From positions 99,331 to 163,330 of the forward strand of contig CM055107.1 in assembly GCA_029204225.1 (NCBI GenBank): a stretch of DNA of 64,000 nt, read 5' to 3'. The notes below the pieces were generated by a model. It was given only the letters and a program-made list of their open reading frames with translations, made no database searches and was not told the origin of the DNA. The position numbers were made by a program, and so were the translations under genes. The stretch is from Diphasiastrum complanatum. Its lineage: Eukaryota; Streptophyta; Lycopodiopsida; Lycopodiales; Lycopodiaceae. The stretch's first letter is position 1; each line of letters opens with the position of its first letter. This document shows, one piece after another, positions 1-13,387 of this stretch.

Positions 1-548
1 TGCTAGGGATTTTCCATGGATGCAGATTCAAACTGCTCTAGTATGTCCCAGAGCTCACGGTCGCCCACGGCTTCTTACAGGTAGGGTCATGTTGCTAGGG
101 CGCCCACCTCTAGCTCTTTATAGCTTCAAAACAGGTTTTGTATTGAGAGAGAAATGTGTTTTCCTGACTTAAAATCCTAGCTATCAAGGAAGAAGATAAT
201 TTGGGCTTTATTTGAACCTTTTTAAGAATTTCTTTGATCAGCTACCTATCCCTCTGAGTCGCCCTACAACAAGCAATCGTCTGCACCAAACCGCTCTTCA
301 AACGATGTTCGATTGGATTCAACGAATCACAAACGCCAAGCAACCCTCCAGAAGAATTTTCAGCTTCAATCTTTGCTTGCCTTCTGATTCAGCCGACAAT
401 TTTCTATCTCTGAATCCTTTTTACAGTTTCAAGCCATTCCACAAATCTCCACAGACTCGGTTTTGTGCTTCCTAGCCAACAAACCATCATGAATTTGTAG
501 CTCTCTGTTCTTGTCCGATGATTGTAGCCACCAAGGGCTCTGATACCA
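1..548 (-). mobile_element. LTR retrotransposon 5' leader fragment, reverse strand
   Basis: Positions 537-548 read, on the reverse strand, TGGTATCAGAGC, the primer-binding site that plant LTR retrotransposons use for initiator methionine tRNA. The sequence at lower coordinates would therefore be leader or gag, and an LTR should begin near 549 and run to higher coordinates. No partner LTR is in the window and no protein domain could be recognised. It is an old, broken fossil. The call rests on the 12-base site alone. Confidence 0.35.
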
Positions 549-980
549 AGTTAAGAAAACAGTTTAAAACAAACCCGATCGGGTCAATCGCCACAACACA
601 ACGTCAAGTGCAATAAGGCAAGACAACAGAATTGCTCCCCACAAATTGTATATTCAACTGATAAGCAAGTATAAAGATAAAGTTGTTTAAAAGCACTCAA
701 AGGGCTCATAACAGAAAGACGGCCCGATAGTTCTAGAACTGAGCACACGTGGTGCCGTTGAAATAAGAAACCATTGTATAAGTCGATCATTGCTATTTTA
801 ACTCAATATTGATAGAAAATTGTGTATTGTGGCGTTGCTACAACGAAATTGATGGTTTGTCTCTTTGTGGTTAGAATCTGTAAGGTTAGAGATTGCATGG
901 CTCCTTTCTTGTGTAGGTTCTATTATGGATGGAACTCCGCATATCACTAGTGGATAAGATCTTGAAAACATTTGATGCAA

Positions 981-3650
981 TCACTCTTTTAGTAGATGTG
1001 CAATCCTTGAAAAAACTGCAAGTATTGCACATATGACTACCATTCTTACATAATGTCCTCTAGATTGGAACCAATGCAAATTTGTTTAGGTAGTGTTACT
1101 CGAGTGTGATTGATGTTCCTAAGTGACAAAGCCTAGAATCTATCAAGAAAGTAGACAATCTGCTTCTAGTCTCTAGATGAATGCTGTTTGTCAACCATTT
1201 TGACCAAGTAAAGACGGGGTAGGAACTTGTTGCACACTTGTTTAGAGTCATGAGGGGGGAATAGTTCATGCACTAGCTTGGGTTACGTATACAAATTTGA
1301 TTGGTGATAGTGCTCATCACAAATTTAAGGAAAAAAATTGGTTGGAAATAAAGATATTCAATTGTACATTCTAAACTGGAAGTTTGTGGCCTTGTGCTCG
1401 AAACTGATACTAGTCGAAATTCCAGTCTATATTTACATAAGTCATTGTCTTTCCATACAAGCGAACTTTCTTAACTTTCATGAATATCAAATATAATTAC
1501 AAATGAGCATAGCTACAAAACCAGCTTTCTTGCCTTCTGCTCAAAACTGATACTTGTGTCCATCTCCACACAAGTTTTGCATGGTCTTTCTACACAAGCA
1601 CTCCCTTAAACCATATAACTACACTTTTAAAGCATCTTATTATGAATAAAAAGAAGTAAACCTAGCTTTCTAATATGAGTTGTTGCAACATTAAGGCCAT
1701 TTCAAGTTAATTTTCCGAATGCAACATTGTACATCTGATAAGCATTAAAAAAAAAGAACTAACAAGATAAAATGTTTTTCCTTGCTTTCCATGATCTAAA
1801 AAGGAATGCAATGCCAAGTGTTGCGAATGATTTTTGGACAATATTGTATGAACATGTTACTCAGTAGCAGAATAAGGTTGAATTAAATCAAGCTGATTTT
1901 GTAGTCCTAATCTTTTATACCAATATTTGGATGATTCAGCATGACAGCCTAAAAAAGGTGCAAGTTGTTTTCTTCTGCTTGTTTAAACTGGAAGAGTGTT
2001 GCAGATGAAGAACTTGAGTGCATGTTTCGTTTGTAGCAAGTCTTCATGTAATGTTTTCCAATGGAAAATTGAAGCTGTGAAAAAAAATATGCCCAACTTT
2101 TTTGTATTTGAATTCCCATGATTGGTGGTCTTGTCTTTCCCGATTCGTGTTTAAAAAAAATGTGTTGTACCTCAAAGCACTTAGTAGGAAAGATTGTGCA
2201 ATGGACATGATGCATGTTACCTTGCAATTTGTGGAGCATACTTTATTTGACTTGGTTCAATATCTCTTGATGTGGCTTAAAACGTTGCTTACTTGAGTGT
2301 GAGTGTGACTGAATGAAAACCTTGCAACTCTTTTCACTTTTGGAAATGCCTCTTTTAATGCAGCGTTCCTCTTCTCCTCAAGGTGTACTATTGGAGTTCA
2401 GTACTTGGGAATGTCAAATATTGTGTGCCTATGAACTCATAATCTGCTTATGGTTTAAAGGTGAATCTGTGGGCATTGTGATTACATTTTAACCTTCCAA
2501 CAACCTATTGAGACATGAAGACTCATTTTCGCTTGGTAGACCTCGAAATGTTTAATTTACTACCCTCCAACTCTTGAGAATCACTCAATAGGTCTAATAG
2601 GCTATCTTGATGTGATTTCATCTAAAGCTCACTTGAGCTAGTTAACTTACAGATTCCTATGGGATGGGAGTTGTATAGATCGAGTATAAATGTCTCGTAT
2701 GCTAGTGACTCTTAAGGAAATGGGATTGGTAGATTTGTTCCATGCCACTAGATTCAAATTCCCTTTTCATGTAAAATTGGTAAAGAGCTTTTGAAGCTTG
2801 CATGTAAACAAACAATTGAGTTGTTCTAGCAATGTACTTGATGGATATGTTGAGGCGAAAGTGTATGCTTTGTGATGAAAGTTATAGGAGTAGATGTAAC
2901 TTTCTTTTCTCTCAAGTGTATTGTTGTGATTTGTATATTAGACTTCATCCAGGCCTCTCATCTGTTGACTACCAATGTTCCTTCAGGCCATCCAGAAACC
3001 AAATCTACTATTGTGTCTTGTCAATGCATGCACAACATGGTAACCATTTCTACATCTACCAACTGCCATCACACTATCTATACCATTGCTACCATAAGAG
3101 GTAGTTCGAGCACCAAAAGGGCCTTTTGTCAAGATATTGTTTTGACTTTTCAACTATTCAACATACACATGGCCCAATTATGTATTCACACCTCTGAAAT
3201 ATCGTAACGTTGTTCACTGCTCAAATTTTTTTGGAGCCTTCTGGTCATTGTACAATCCAAAACTCCCGTCGAGCAGGGTCTTGACTTGTGATTGGACCGT
3301 ACTTGTTGCCCGCAAGTTTCTCGAGTGCTAGAGTCTTAACACTTGTGGTTAACATAAGTCTATTTTAAACTAACCCTAGTTAAGCTAACATATGTGGTTT
3401 AGGAAAGACGACCATCATTTATTAAAATTTGATTTTATTTTGTTACTGATTTGTCCACTTTTAGTTTCAAACTCTACTATTCATTCTTTTTTAGCTTTCT
3501 GATGGCTTCTATTAGCCATGGACCATGAAGTAATATTGTCACAAGTTCTGGTTGTAATGAAAAAGGGTTGATGGTTCTTGGATACCATGTATCTAGAGTA
3601 GATTTCATTGTGTATAAATGCATTCAAAAAGTGGCAGACTCTCCAGGAAA
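981..3650. other. No gene recognised
   Basis: This AT-rich stretch holds only short, overlapping reading frames, none with a recognisable domain or convincing splice sites. The two overlapping frames at 2832-3207 have no family resemblance and are probably chance. No LTR, TIR or long tandem repeat was seen. Confidence 0.4.
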
Positions 3651-3656
3651 AAATGA

Positions 3657-4324
3657 AATGTTCCTAATAAGCCATCAATTGGAGGTGCTAAAGCAAGAAG
3701 ATTCTCATCCAATCACACATGCAAAGAATCAAGTGTTAGATATGAAATTTGGAGAGAAATTGTTCAAGCCACACGAACACTGGAAGGAAGTAATCGAGTG
3801 GAAAAGGGACAAGTGTGGACCAACTTAGACAAACTCATAGGTGTTATCAAGAAAGAAAACCTATCATCAGAAGATATGAGGACCTCGCAAAATCATTGCA
3901 CCACATTTGTAGAATCTATACATGATTGTTGGGGAAAAGACAACGTTACTCATTACATGGTGCTAATCTATATCATTATCTGGTACTTTTCTCAATTAGG
4001 CTTATATCTTTTTCTACTGATGTAACTAATCAAAACTATTGTTTGCAGCACATCCTTTTTCATCATGCAACTTATTTTGCAAAGGAATATGGGAGCTTAA
4101 GTATCTGGTCATCACAAGGCATGGAGAAATCTCATTGGCAAGCAAGGGGAGAATTTCATAGAGCAACAAATCATGGAGGACACAATTTAAAAAATAAATA
4201 TTTAGCTCAACTTTTTCAGTGGTTTTATAGAAGAGCACAATTTAGATATCAAGCTAAAAACTCGTCAAGTATTACGATATTTCGAAAGACATTCAAATTC
4301 ATAACAAAAGAGAGATCCTTGTAA
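3657..4324 (+). CDS. 3' exons of an unrecognised, possibly transposase-like gene
   Basis: Two exons fit together. The first is open from about 3657 to 3959 and ends ...CWGKDNVTHYM. An 89-bp T-rich intron (3960-4048, GT...TTTGCAG) follows. The second exon (4049-4324) continues in phase with HILFHHATYFAKEYGSLS, then SQGMEKSHWQARGEF and a basic stretch FQWFYRRAQFRYQAK, to a stop at 4322-4324. Upstream exons were not found. The block 'tHyxHxLxHH...yGsl...sxQGmEksHxxaR' recalls the C-terminal acidic-residue region of some DDE transposases of the KDZ kind, but I cannot assign the family from memory. It could also be a plant-specific gene. A copia fossil begins about 70 bp downstream. The splice junction is the strongest evidence that it is a real coding region. 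Confidence 0.45.
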
Positions 4325-4394
4325 TATATCAAAAATCTATTACAGAAAATTATTTAATTATCATCATCATCCTCTTCAAGATTCAGACGGGAAG

Positions 4395-5646
4395 ACACCA
4401 ATCAAGAGGTGGAAACTCAAATCGTGGATCATTCCAACAATTTCAAGAACAATCCAATGATGGCCCAAATCGAGGCAATTGGAATCAAGGCCAAGGTCAA
4501 GGACACGACTATTCAAGGCAAAATAAACCTAGAAATTGTAGGTATTGCAACAAACCTGGCCACTGGGAGCGTGAATGCTTCAAGAAACAGAAGGAGATGG
4601 AACAAAGAAAAGACAAAGGGCAAGTGGGAAATTATGCTGATCAACATCAATTTAATGATTATTATTATGAAAACAATTATACTGATCAACATCAATATGA
4701 TGATGTTCAATATGAAGATGATACAGGTGAGAGCGCAAAATTGTTCACTACAGCATTAATGACAAGTGATGAAACCAAGGATACCTGGTACATTGATAGT
4801 GGTGCATCCAGGCACATCACTTCAAGGAAAGAGTGGTTTTCAGAACTCAAGGAAACTCACAATGGTGATGAAGTTGGACAAGTCGATGGTAAATTGCTAT
4901 CTATTAAAGGAGTTGGAGTGGTACCAGTGAAGTTAGCTAGCGAGAAGATAAAGCGGATAAGCAATGTGCAATATTTACCTGGCTTAGCTAACAATCTACT
5001 ATCTGTTGGGACGATGGCTGATCAACAACTCAAGGTTGAGTTTGACAGCGACAAATGTCTTGTCAAAGACATCAAGAATCACTACAAAGTGATTGCTATA
5101 GGAGCTAGAGTCAACGGGAATCGACTCTACAAATTGAATGCGAGAACTTTTGCTCAAGCTATGGTAAGCACGGTTGTTAGTCGAAGTGATCTTTGGCATC
5201 AACGATTCGGTAATATTAGTGCTCAAAGTTTACAGATTCTCAAAAGAGGTAATCTAGTTATAGGATTGCCTGATATTTCTTTTGAAGGAAAAGTTTGTGA
5301 AGGTTGCATTTTGGGAAAACTACACAGAGAGAGGTTTCCCAAAAGTGGAGCAAGAAGAGCCAGTGGCATCCTAGATCTTGTCCACAGTGATCTATGTGGA
5401 CCTATGCAGACTAGATCTCTTAGTGGCTACTATTACTTTATCACCTTCATTGATGATTATAGCAAATGCATTTGGATTTATTCCATAAGCAAGAAATCAG
5501 ATGCTTTTGCTGAGTTCAAGGAATTCAAGGCATTAGCTGAAAAGCAAACAGGATGTTGCATCAAAACTTTGGGATTTGATGGAGGTGGTGAGTATTTTTT
5601 GACAAAATTTATTGATTTCTACAAAGATCAAGGGATCAAGAGATAG
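4395..5646 (+). mobile_element. Copia part: gag knuckle, protease, integrase start
   Basis: The gag tail is glycine/asparagine/arginine-rich and ends in the CCHC zinc knuckle near 4530-4572. The retropepsin motif DSGAS lies near 4795-4810. The GAG-pre-integrase histidine and cysteine pattern spans about 5190-5330. The integrase core begins with HSDLCGPM near 5385 and includes FIDDYSK. This is part of the 4395-8340 fossil. Confidence 0.8.
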
Positions 5647-5712
5647 ACTACAACACCTTATTCACTGCAGCAAAATGGAGTTGTATAACAAAAGAATAGA
5701 TCTATTGTTGAG

Positions 5713-6533
5713 ATGGCTAGGGCAATGCTCGAAAGCAAGGGTCTGCCAAACACCTTTTGGGTAGAATCTTGTAGCACAGCTATGCACATCCTGAATCGGT
5801 GTCCTACAAAATTTGTGGAAGGTAAGACACCTCATGAAGCTGTTATTGGAAAGAAACCTAATATTTCTCATTTGAGAGTAGTTGGTTGTGATGCTTATGC
5901 TCATATTCTCGATGAGAAACGAAAGAAATTGGATGCAAAAGCTATCAATTCCTTGGATATGATGAGAAGGCCAAGGCATACAGGATGTATGACACAAATG
6001 CACAAAAGCTTGTAATTTCTAAAGATGTTACGTTTGACGAGATGGGCCAAGGTGAACAATCTAAGGTAATCACTGAACCTTTTGATGAGGGAGCGAAAGT
6101 ACAGGTCAAGAAGGAAGTGGATTTTGATATAGAAAATCCATTGGACAAAGTCAAGCCTGATGCTGAAATTCCCAAGAGAGTACCTAAATGGTACTTATCA
6201 GTCACAGATGGTGCAAAGAAGGGAGATACTCCCGAATCTAGTGAGCAGGGAGAGCTTAGAATATCAAATAGAAATCGAAAACCTCCTGCAAGATTAGAGA
6301 TGGATCTAGCCCTAATGGGATCCATCTTAACGGCTCAAGAACCTAAAACTTTCAACAAAGCAAAGGAACACAAGGAGTGGCATGCAACTATGGAAACAGA
6401 AATGGAGGCTATATCAAAGAACAAAATGTGGGACTTGGTTGAGCTACCTGATGGTAAGACGCCTATCACATGTAAGTGGATCTACAAGATGAAGTATGGA
6501 GTGGATGGGCAACTCAGCAAGTACAAGGCATGA
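5713..6533 (+). mobile_element. Copia part: integrase end, linker, start of RT
   Basis: MARAMLESKGLPNTFWVE is the typical C-terminal part of the copia integrase core. It is followed by the 'G..P.....LRVVGCDAYAH' block and an acidic linker. The start of reverse transcriptase (EWHATMETEMEAISKNKMWD, then GKTPITCKWIYKMKY) lies at about 6370-6500. Part of the same fossil. Confidence 0.75.
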
Positions 6534-6806
6534 TTAGTTGCAAGAGGTTTTGAGCAGCAGGAAGGTATAGACTTTGAGGAGACCTTCGCACCTGTAGCCA
6601 AAATGGTAACTATTTGTTCTATCACTGCAATTCTGCTTTCTATGGTTGGAAAATCTAGCAAATGGACATCAAATCTGCTTTTCTTAGTGGAGTGTTGGAT
6701 GAAGAGTATATTTAGAGCAACCTCAAGGGTTTGTTGAGCCAGGAAGAGATCATTTGGCTTGTAAACTCAACAAAGCCATATATGGATTGAAGCAAGCACC
6801 ACGAGC

Positions 6807-7790
6807 ATGTACTCTTGCATTCATGAGCACTTCAAGCGAAGGGGAATGGTAAAGAGTGATGCTGATCCTAATCTTTACATTCTAAGGCAAGATTCAGATA
6901 TAGTGTTTATTGTGTTGTGCGTGGATGGTTTGATTATTACAGGAAGTAATATGAGGTTAATTAATGAAATCAAATCAAATCTTTCCAATGCTTTTGACAT
7001 GAGTGATCTAGGACTGATGCACTACTATCTTGGCATTAAAGCATGCAAAAAGAAGACATGGTCTTTCTTACACAAGCAAATATGCATGAGATTTGTTTTA
7101 TAAGTTCAATATGCAGGATTGTAAGCCCTTGAGTACACCTATGGATGTCAACATGAAGCTTACTGCATATGATGAATTTGAGAAAGTGGATGCTTATTTG
7201 TATAGACAGCTGGTGGGTAGTTTGATTTATTTCATACACACACGACCTGATATTTCTTATGTTGTTGGTGTTGTCAGTTAATTTATGCAAGATCCTAGTC
7301 AAGCACACTGAAAGTCTACCAAACATATTCTCAGATACATTCGAGGGACATTGAATTTTGGTTTGAAGTATGATCAGCCTGAAGCGCCAATGTTGGTAGC
7401 TTATACAGATGTCGATTGGGCATGTAATATTGATGACAGAAGATCTACCAGTGGTCATACATCTAGTTATGGTACAGATGCAATTTCATGGAGCAGCAAA
7501 AGGTGACCTACATTAGCTTTATCATCAACGGAAGCTGAATATCGAGCACTTAGCAATGCTACACAAGAAGCGATATGGTTACAAAGATTGCTTGTGGATG
7601 CTACTACTATATCTTGTAACAATCAAAGCTGCATTCACCTTGCCAAAAATCCAGTTTTACATGCTCGAACCAAGCACATCAAAATACACTATCATTTTAT
7701 TTGAGAGAAAATTCTTGATGGAGCCATTGATCTTGTTTTTCGTAAATCTGAAGATCAATGGCAGATATTTTTACTAAGTCATTAGGTAGA
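6807..7790 (+). mobile_element. Copia part: reverse transcriptase and RNase H remains
   Basis: Frames here carry the copia RT palm region (near 6900-6950), the 'L.MHYYLGI' block, the 'PLSTPMDVN' block near 7130 and the RNase H region (around 7390-7600, with the 'SSTEAEYRAL' block). Part of the same fossil. Confidence 0.75.
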
Positions 7791-7856
7791 TATAAATTTG
7801 AGAGGTTTTGTACTCTATTAGGAATAGAAGAATGTAATTTTATCATTGAGGGAGAG

Positions 7857-8340
7857 TGTTAGAAATCAATGATAAACTTCATTGTTAATGTTTATGATGT
7901 ACATTAATGTTGACAACTGTTACCAGCTGTAATTAGCCGTAGGCTAGAGTACCACCAAAGATCATGCAAGTACCCAGAAGTATAGAGATCTAACCTGATG
8001 GCATGACGTCAGCATATACTTCCTAGGTTGTGGCTAATTGTCACTCTTGTAATTCCTCGATTAGATGTAGATGTTTAATCACTCTAATCTTAGGTTTACA
8101 AGAGAGACCATATTACTGGATAGTACTTGACACATATCAGAACATGATATACGTAGTGTAACTAAGAGAGAAGAGACATTGAAGAAGTCTGATGCTAGTA
8201 AGCAATCAAGACGAACACAGAGAGAAGCTTCATCTACGTGCGAGAAGATAATTCTGTCTAGGATCAGAAGATCCAATTGTCCACTAGTGAAGCGAGACTA
8301 CTACTCATGAGAGAACCGTGCTTCTCTCACGCCAACGCAC
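7857..8340 (+). repeat. Probable 3' LTR of the copia fossil
   Basis: It begins TGTTAGAAATC directly after the purine-rich stretch 'attgagggagag'. No second copy is in the window, so the right end is estimated from where the sequence stops resembling LTR and the gypsy remnant starts. Confidence 0.5.
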
Positions 8341-8399
8341 TGCATGGATTCACATGCAGTGCCCCTGAAAAAATCAGAGAAAATCAATATAGATTATTT

Positions 8400-10290
8400 T
8401 TTGGTTGTGTTTGATCTTGGATGTCGAATGCTTATGTTGTTTATCTTTCATATGTCTGAGTTTTCTTGTTCCATTTGAATTCCGCACCTTAGTTGGCTTT
8501 AGAGATAGATTTTAAAAATCATTTTATGATGTTTAAAGATAAGTTTGATTAGAGTGTCTCTATTTTTGGAGAGACCAATGTATTTCCATCGCCGATGGTT
8601 TTCTTGGTTGAATCAATTGAGAAACTTCATGATTCTGAGTGTGAACTCTTTCACTTGCTTTTGAAATCTCGTGTGCATTGTGATGTTGGGGATGTGAATG
8701 TGTTTTCATGCTTTAACACCGAAAACTCGCATCAGGAACAACAGCTTTTGCAAGATTTAAAGCAAGAGTTCAATGAAGTTTTTCCAAAGCAACTACCGTA
8801 TGGACTACCACCCGCTTGATCGGTGGATCATAAGATAGATCTTCTATCCGATAGCCGGCCCTATCTTCAGACAACCATATCGGTTTAGTCAGAAGGAAGA
8901 GGAGGAAGTGGCTAGACAGAGCGAGGATTAGCTTAGGATGGGGCACATAAGACCAAGTAAATTTCCATGGGGAGCACCTATCCTTCTTAAGGGTAAGAAA
9001 GATGGGAGTTTCTGGCTATGTGTAGATTACAAGGGTTTGAACAAATTTACAATTAAAAATAAATACCCATTGCCCAGGTTGGACGATCTCATAGATCAAT
9101 TTTTGAATGGAGCTAAATACTTCACGAAAATTGATCTACGTACGGGATACCATCAGATTAGGATACATCCAAAAAATGTATCTAAAACTAGTTTTAGGAC
9201 CAGGTTTGGCCACTACGAGTTTCTTGTATTACCCTTTGGTTTGACAAATGCTCCGGCTACTTTCCAGCAAATGATGAACGATTTATTTCGTCCATATTTG
9301 GGGAAGCTCGTAGTAGTGTTTCTGGACGATATTCTGATCTATAGCTGAACACTCAAAGAGCATGCTAAGCATCTCTGTACTGTCTACACAAGAGAAGCTT
9401 TATGCTAAGGAATCAAAGTGCGAATTCTTCAAGAAGGAACTTCTTTACCTAGGTCATAAGATTACCTCCTTTGGGATCAAGATTGACGAAGAAAAGGTGA
9501 AGATGTCAATGGAATGGCCAATTCCTAAAACGGTGTGTGAACTTAAGTCATTCCTAGGTTTCACTATGTTTTTCCGTAGATTTGCAGAGGAGTACTCGAA
9601 GATTGCTTCACCTCTCAACAAAATTTTGAAAGGAGTTAAAAGTCGCAAAGGTAGGCCAAGTCCTCCTATTAGAAAAAATGAGAAATTAGATGAGAGTTTT
9701 CACAAACTCAAGCTTCTAATTGCCTCTGCTCCAGTTTTCAGGATAGCGGATCCAGATTTGCCATTCGTCATTAACACTGACCCGAGTGATACGGCTATTG
9801 GAGCTGTTCTCTTACAAGAGGGTTAGCCCGTTGCCTTTGAGAGTAAGATACTAACCGATGCATAGGGCAGGTACACCACTCAAGAAAAAGAGCTTTTTGA
9901 TGTGATCCATGCTTTGAAATCATGGAGGCATTACCTGTACGGTAATAAATTTGTGGTTAATATTGATCATCAACCTTTAAAGTTTTTTTGTAATCAGAAT
10001 GATTTGCGAGGTCGTAAGGCCAGATGGGCAGAACTCATGCAAGAATTTGACTTCGACGTGCGGTATATCAAGGGCTCATCTAATCAGATGGCTGATGCAC
10101 TTAGTCGAATTGGTGAAGTGAACAAACTTTCCTTCACTGAGATCAGTATGAACTTTTATCTCTCCCTGAGAGGTATTTATGAGAAAGACCCGCATTTTGG
10201 ACCAATCTACAATAGGGTTCTAAAAAATGGAGATACAACACAAATCTCCTTGGTGATTGTATATGTGTATTTACGAAAGCCATAAAAACT
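8400..10290 (+). mobile_element. Ty3/gypsy retrotransposon fragment (RT and RNase H)
   Basis: Frames give gypsy pol in order: the pre-RT segment (8595-8819, ending QLPYGLPPA), RT (8938-9348, with [52 protein letters not shown] and FLDDILIYS), the RT connection region (9362-9826, LYLGHKIT, KSFLGF) and RNase H (9902-10285, WRHYLYGNKFVVNIDHQ, MADALSR). No LTR, gag or integrase is recognisable. It is an old, broken fragment, diverged from the two gypsy copies further along. Confidence 0.85.
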
Positions 10291-10373
10291 CTAAGTGTAG
10301 AAACTCTCACAGCCTCCAAAAAACTAGGTGTATAATGGTTCTCTCTCACATACTAGTAGTAACTCAAGGTAGG

Positions 10374-10760
10374 CACTACTACAAGACGCACTCATTTCGA
10401 CATGTGGTTGAGACGGATTTCAGAAAATCTCATAAAATGTCGGAAACCGTCGAACCCCCGTAAAAAAGAACTTCGGCAGCCTCCGATAGCTGGCGGGAAT
10501 ATAATTTAAAATAGGATGTTGGAATTTAACAGCTATAAAATATGACGGAGTTTGACATCCAGCATGGGTGCCATGTGGCAAATTCTCACTGAAGTGGCAT
10601 TTTAGGAGGATGTCGAAATGCAACACAATTTTAACTATGTTAAATTCTGGTATACAGATAAGCAATCCGTGTCGATGACTTGACGTTTTGGCTTCTAAAA
10701 AGAGATGTCGGATTCCGACGGACCCTACGGATGTCGGATTCTGACATTGTGTTCGTATTC
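10374..10760 (+). repeat. Possible CACTA-type transposon end with subterminal repeats
   Basis: The segment starts CACTACTACAAGACG, close to the CACTACAAGAA-type termini common in plant CACTA transposons. It is followed by several copies of a short motif in both orientations: ATGTCGGAAACCGTCG, GATGTCGGATTCCGACGG, GATGTCGGATTCTGACA. That layout, a terminus followed by a cluster of roughly 15-bp subterminal repeats, is what CACTA elements show. The opposite end is not certain; a CTTGTAGTG at 12973-12981 is the only candidate and lacks matching subterminal repeats. Confidence 0.4.
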
Positions 10761-10902
10761 CCTCCCACGAGCTTCATTTCGTGCTAGCTTGTAGGGATCT
10801 TCGTGTTTGGAGTTTGAGGATTTTGGCGCTTGAGGTCTTTGGAGGCTTCAGATTTAGATTTTGGAGGTTTTTATTTGTTAATTTAGTTGGTTTTACATGT
10901 TT

Positions 10903-11003
<101 letters not shown>

Positions 11004-11077
11004 GGAGAGAGATAAATAGATAGATAGATAGAAAGAGAGAGAGTGTGTGTAAAAAAATTTGTGATATTTGATTTTTA

Positions 11078-11208
<131 letters not shown>

Positions 11209-11438
11209 TGTATAAGAAAATGAATGAAATGTGAATGAATTGATTTTGTTATTGGGTTTTGAGAAAAGAGATAGAGGTTGAAAGAGAGAGAGAAGGAGAG
11301 ATAATGTGTGTGTGTGTGAGAGAGAAAATGTATGAAATGTGAATGGCTAGGAAAAAGAGAGATTGTGTGAAAAAAAATTGATGTGAATCAATTGATTCTG
11401 ATTTTTGGTTTTGATTTTTTGTTTTGAGAAAAAGAACA

Positions 11439-11550
<112 letters not shown>

Positions 11551-12179
11551 ATGTGTGTAAGGCTTTTAACATACTCAGTTCATTCACTTGAAAAGCTTTC
11601 TTCCATTCTCTACATGCACACATCATTTTTGGTTTTATCCATAATAATTGTATCTAAGAATTTTGACCTCGTTAGCATAGTCACCTTTAATATTGCCCCT
11701 TGTGATATCCCTAGATTCCTATTAAGGTCCTCGAATAAGACACTTGGTTTGTATCAAAGGGTGTAGCTAAGATTCACATTTATATTGTCACTTAGGCTTT
11801 CTCGAAGGATGTTTCAGTACGGTCCTTGTCTCATTGGAGGTACATCCACACTGAAAGTTGAGTCATCCATACACTTAGTTTGAGTGCCGCAAAGTTTGAG
11901 GCCATTCCAAGTTGAATAAAATGGAAAGATAATGAAGCATAGTCAAGCTCTTGCCTCGTAAAGCTAATATTGATCTTGGAGGCCAAAAAAATTAGGCAAA
12001 GCCAGGAAAAGTATTTTATGTGCTATTCCTCTTATCTACCTAGAAATCAACTTTATGGGTTTGCTCGGGTCCAAAACACATCATCTAACATTCAATAAAC
12101 TTTGAACACAATCCAACTAACCAGGTTCTAGAACGCATGAAGGTGCAACCAACCTAGCATTGCATAGAGTCAAAAATGT

Positions 12180-12215
<36 letters not shown>

Positions 12216-12249
12216 GGGGGGGGGGGAGAGAGAGAGAGAGAGCGAGAGA

Positions 12250-12286
<37 letters not shown>
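12180..12286. repeat. (AG)n microsatellite interrupted by a G run
   Basis: An AG run (12180-12210), about 12 G (near 12215-12226) and a second AG run to 12286 with small interruptions. Confidence 0.95.
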
Positions 12287-12287
<1 letters not shown>

Positions 12288-12299
12288 TGAGTGAGGAGA

Positions 12300-12930
12300 A
12301 AATTGTGTTGAGGGAGATCCAAGTTCGCTCTTTTGATTGATTAAGTATTTGTTAAGCAAGATGAGTGTTCGTTACACGTGGAGGCATTGAATGAGGAGAG
12401 GATAAGCATTTTTCTATAATCAAGAGGAGAAAGTGATCTATAATTCTTTTTTGGAAGAGGAAGAGAGAAGAGGATCTTCATGATAGACATTTAATAAGTT
12501 AATCAGCGGCATGATGGGATTGGTCATGACATTGTAGATATGAATAGTGTTGTTGCTTGGTGGTAGGGAGAAAATCTAAGTCCATAGTGTGCGTGCTTGA
12601 TGCAAGAAATGATTGTCATAAAGGAGTAAATTAACAACAAAGATTGTTTTTGTCAATAGCTAGTTTGATGATTTGGTCAAGTGGTGATGGTGGTGTGATT
12701 GATTGTTGATAGTTTGCTTTGGACAATTTTTGACATATTTGCAAAGGAGAATGTAATTGCTTTTTATTTCATGTTAGAGGAAGTTATTCAAGTCCATTAC
12801 TATATAATTGGAAAATCAATGTGCATTATCTCCGTTGGGGAGACCTTGGAGCATTTAAACTAAAACAGAACATAAACACAGTTAAATATAATTAATCAAA
12901 GATCAATTAATAGGAATTTGAATATGAAAA
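12300..12930. other. No gene recognised
   Basis: AT-rich sequence without a supported reading frame, located between the AG cluster and the first Ulp1-like gene. Confidence 0.4.
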
Positions 12931-12939
12931 ACAATTAAA

Positions 12940-13356
12940 AGTTATTAATTGAACATTGCCTCTTCCATATTTGGAAGTCCATCTTGTAGTGCAAGCCAAT
13001 TAAAAAAGTGTTTGGCATTGCATACGGTATATTAACCACAGCTGACAGAATCAACCTGCTGGGAGGACTGCATAATCCAAATTTTAACGTTATTAGATAT
13101 CGGATCAACGTGCAGGATGTTATAATAAAATCTACAACGGAAACAAGCGTGCGTCGCACCGATATCCAAAAAATATTGTTTGAATATCAGATCAGTGCGC
13201 ACGTTATGAAAATAAACCAAACAATAACTACAAGGGTGCGCTGAACCGATATTGATAAATTTTTACCTCTACATCAACAATTTTTAGCGTCGTATATGCT
13301 TTTGCATTTGGTACTGCAAGGAATTCTAGTATTTTCTGAATATGGCTCCTGGCAAT

Positions 13357-13387
<31 letters not shown>

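Larger units (their letters stand above)
4395..8340 (+). mobile_element. Ty1/copia retrotransposon, old and broken, 3' LTR only
   Basis: Domains run in copia order: gag C-terminus with a CCHC knuckle (CRYCNKPGHWEREC), aspartic protease (WYIDSGASRHIT), GAG-pre-integrase (LWHQRFGN), integrase, reverse transcriptase and RNase H, followed by a polypurine tract (near 7845-7856) and an LTR starting TGTTAGAAATC at 7857. The 5' LTR and most of gag are not in the window. It is clearly a fossil with several breaks. The right edge (about 8340) is uncertain, because a gypsy fragment follows closely. Confidence 0.85.

Noticed and set aside
2832-3207. Two overlapping frames of 90 and 111 codons
   Set aside because: They lie in different frames over the same DNA, show no domain and no splice signals.
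4026-4238. Reverse-strand frame over the second exon of the 3657-4324 gene
   Set aside because: Shadow of the plus-strand exon, which has splice borders and a coherent protein sequence.
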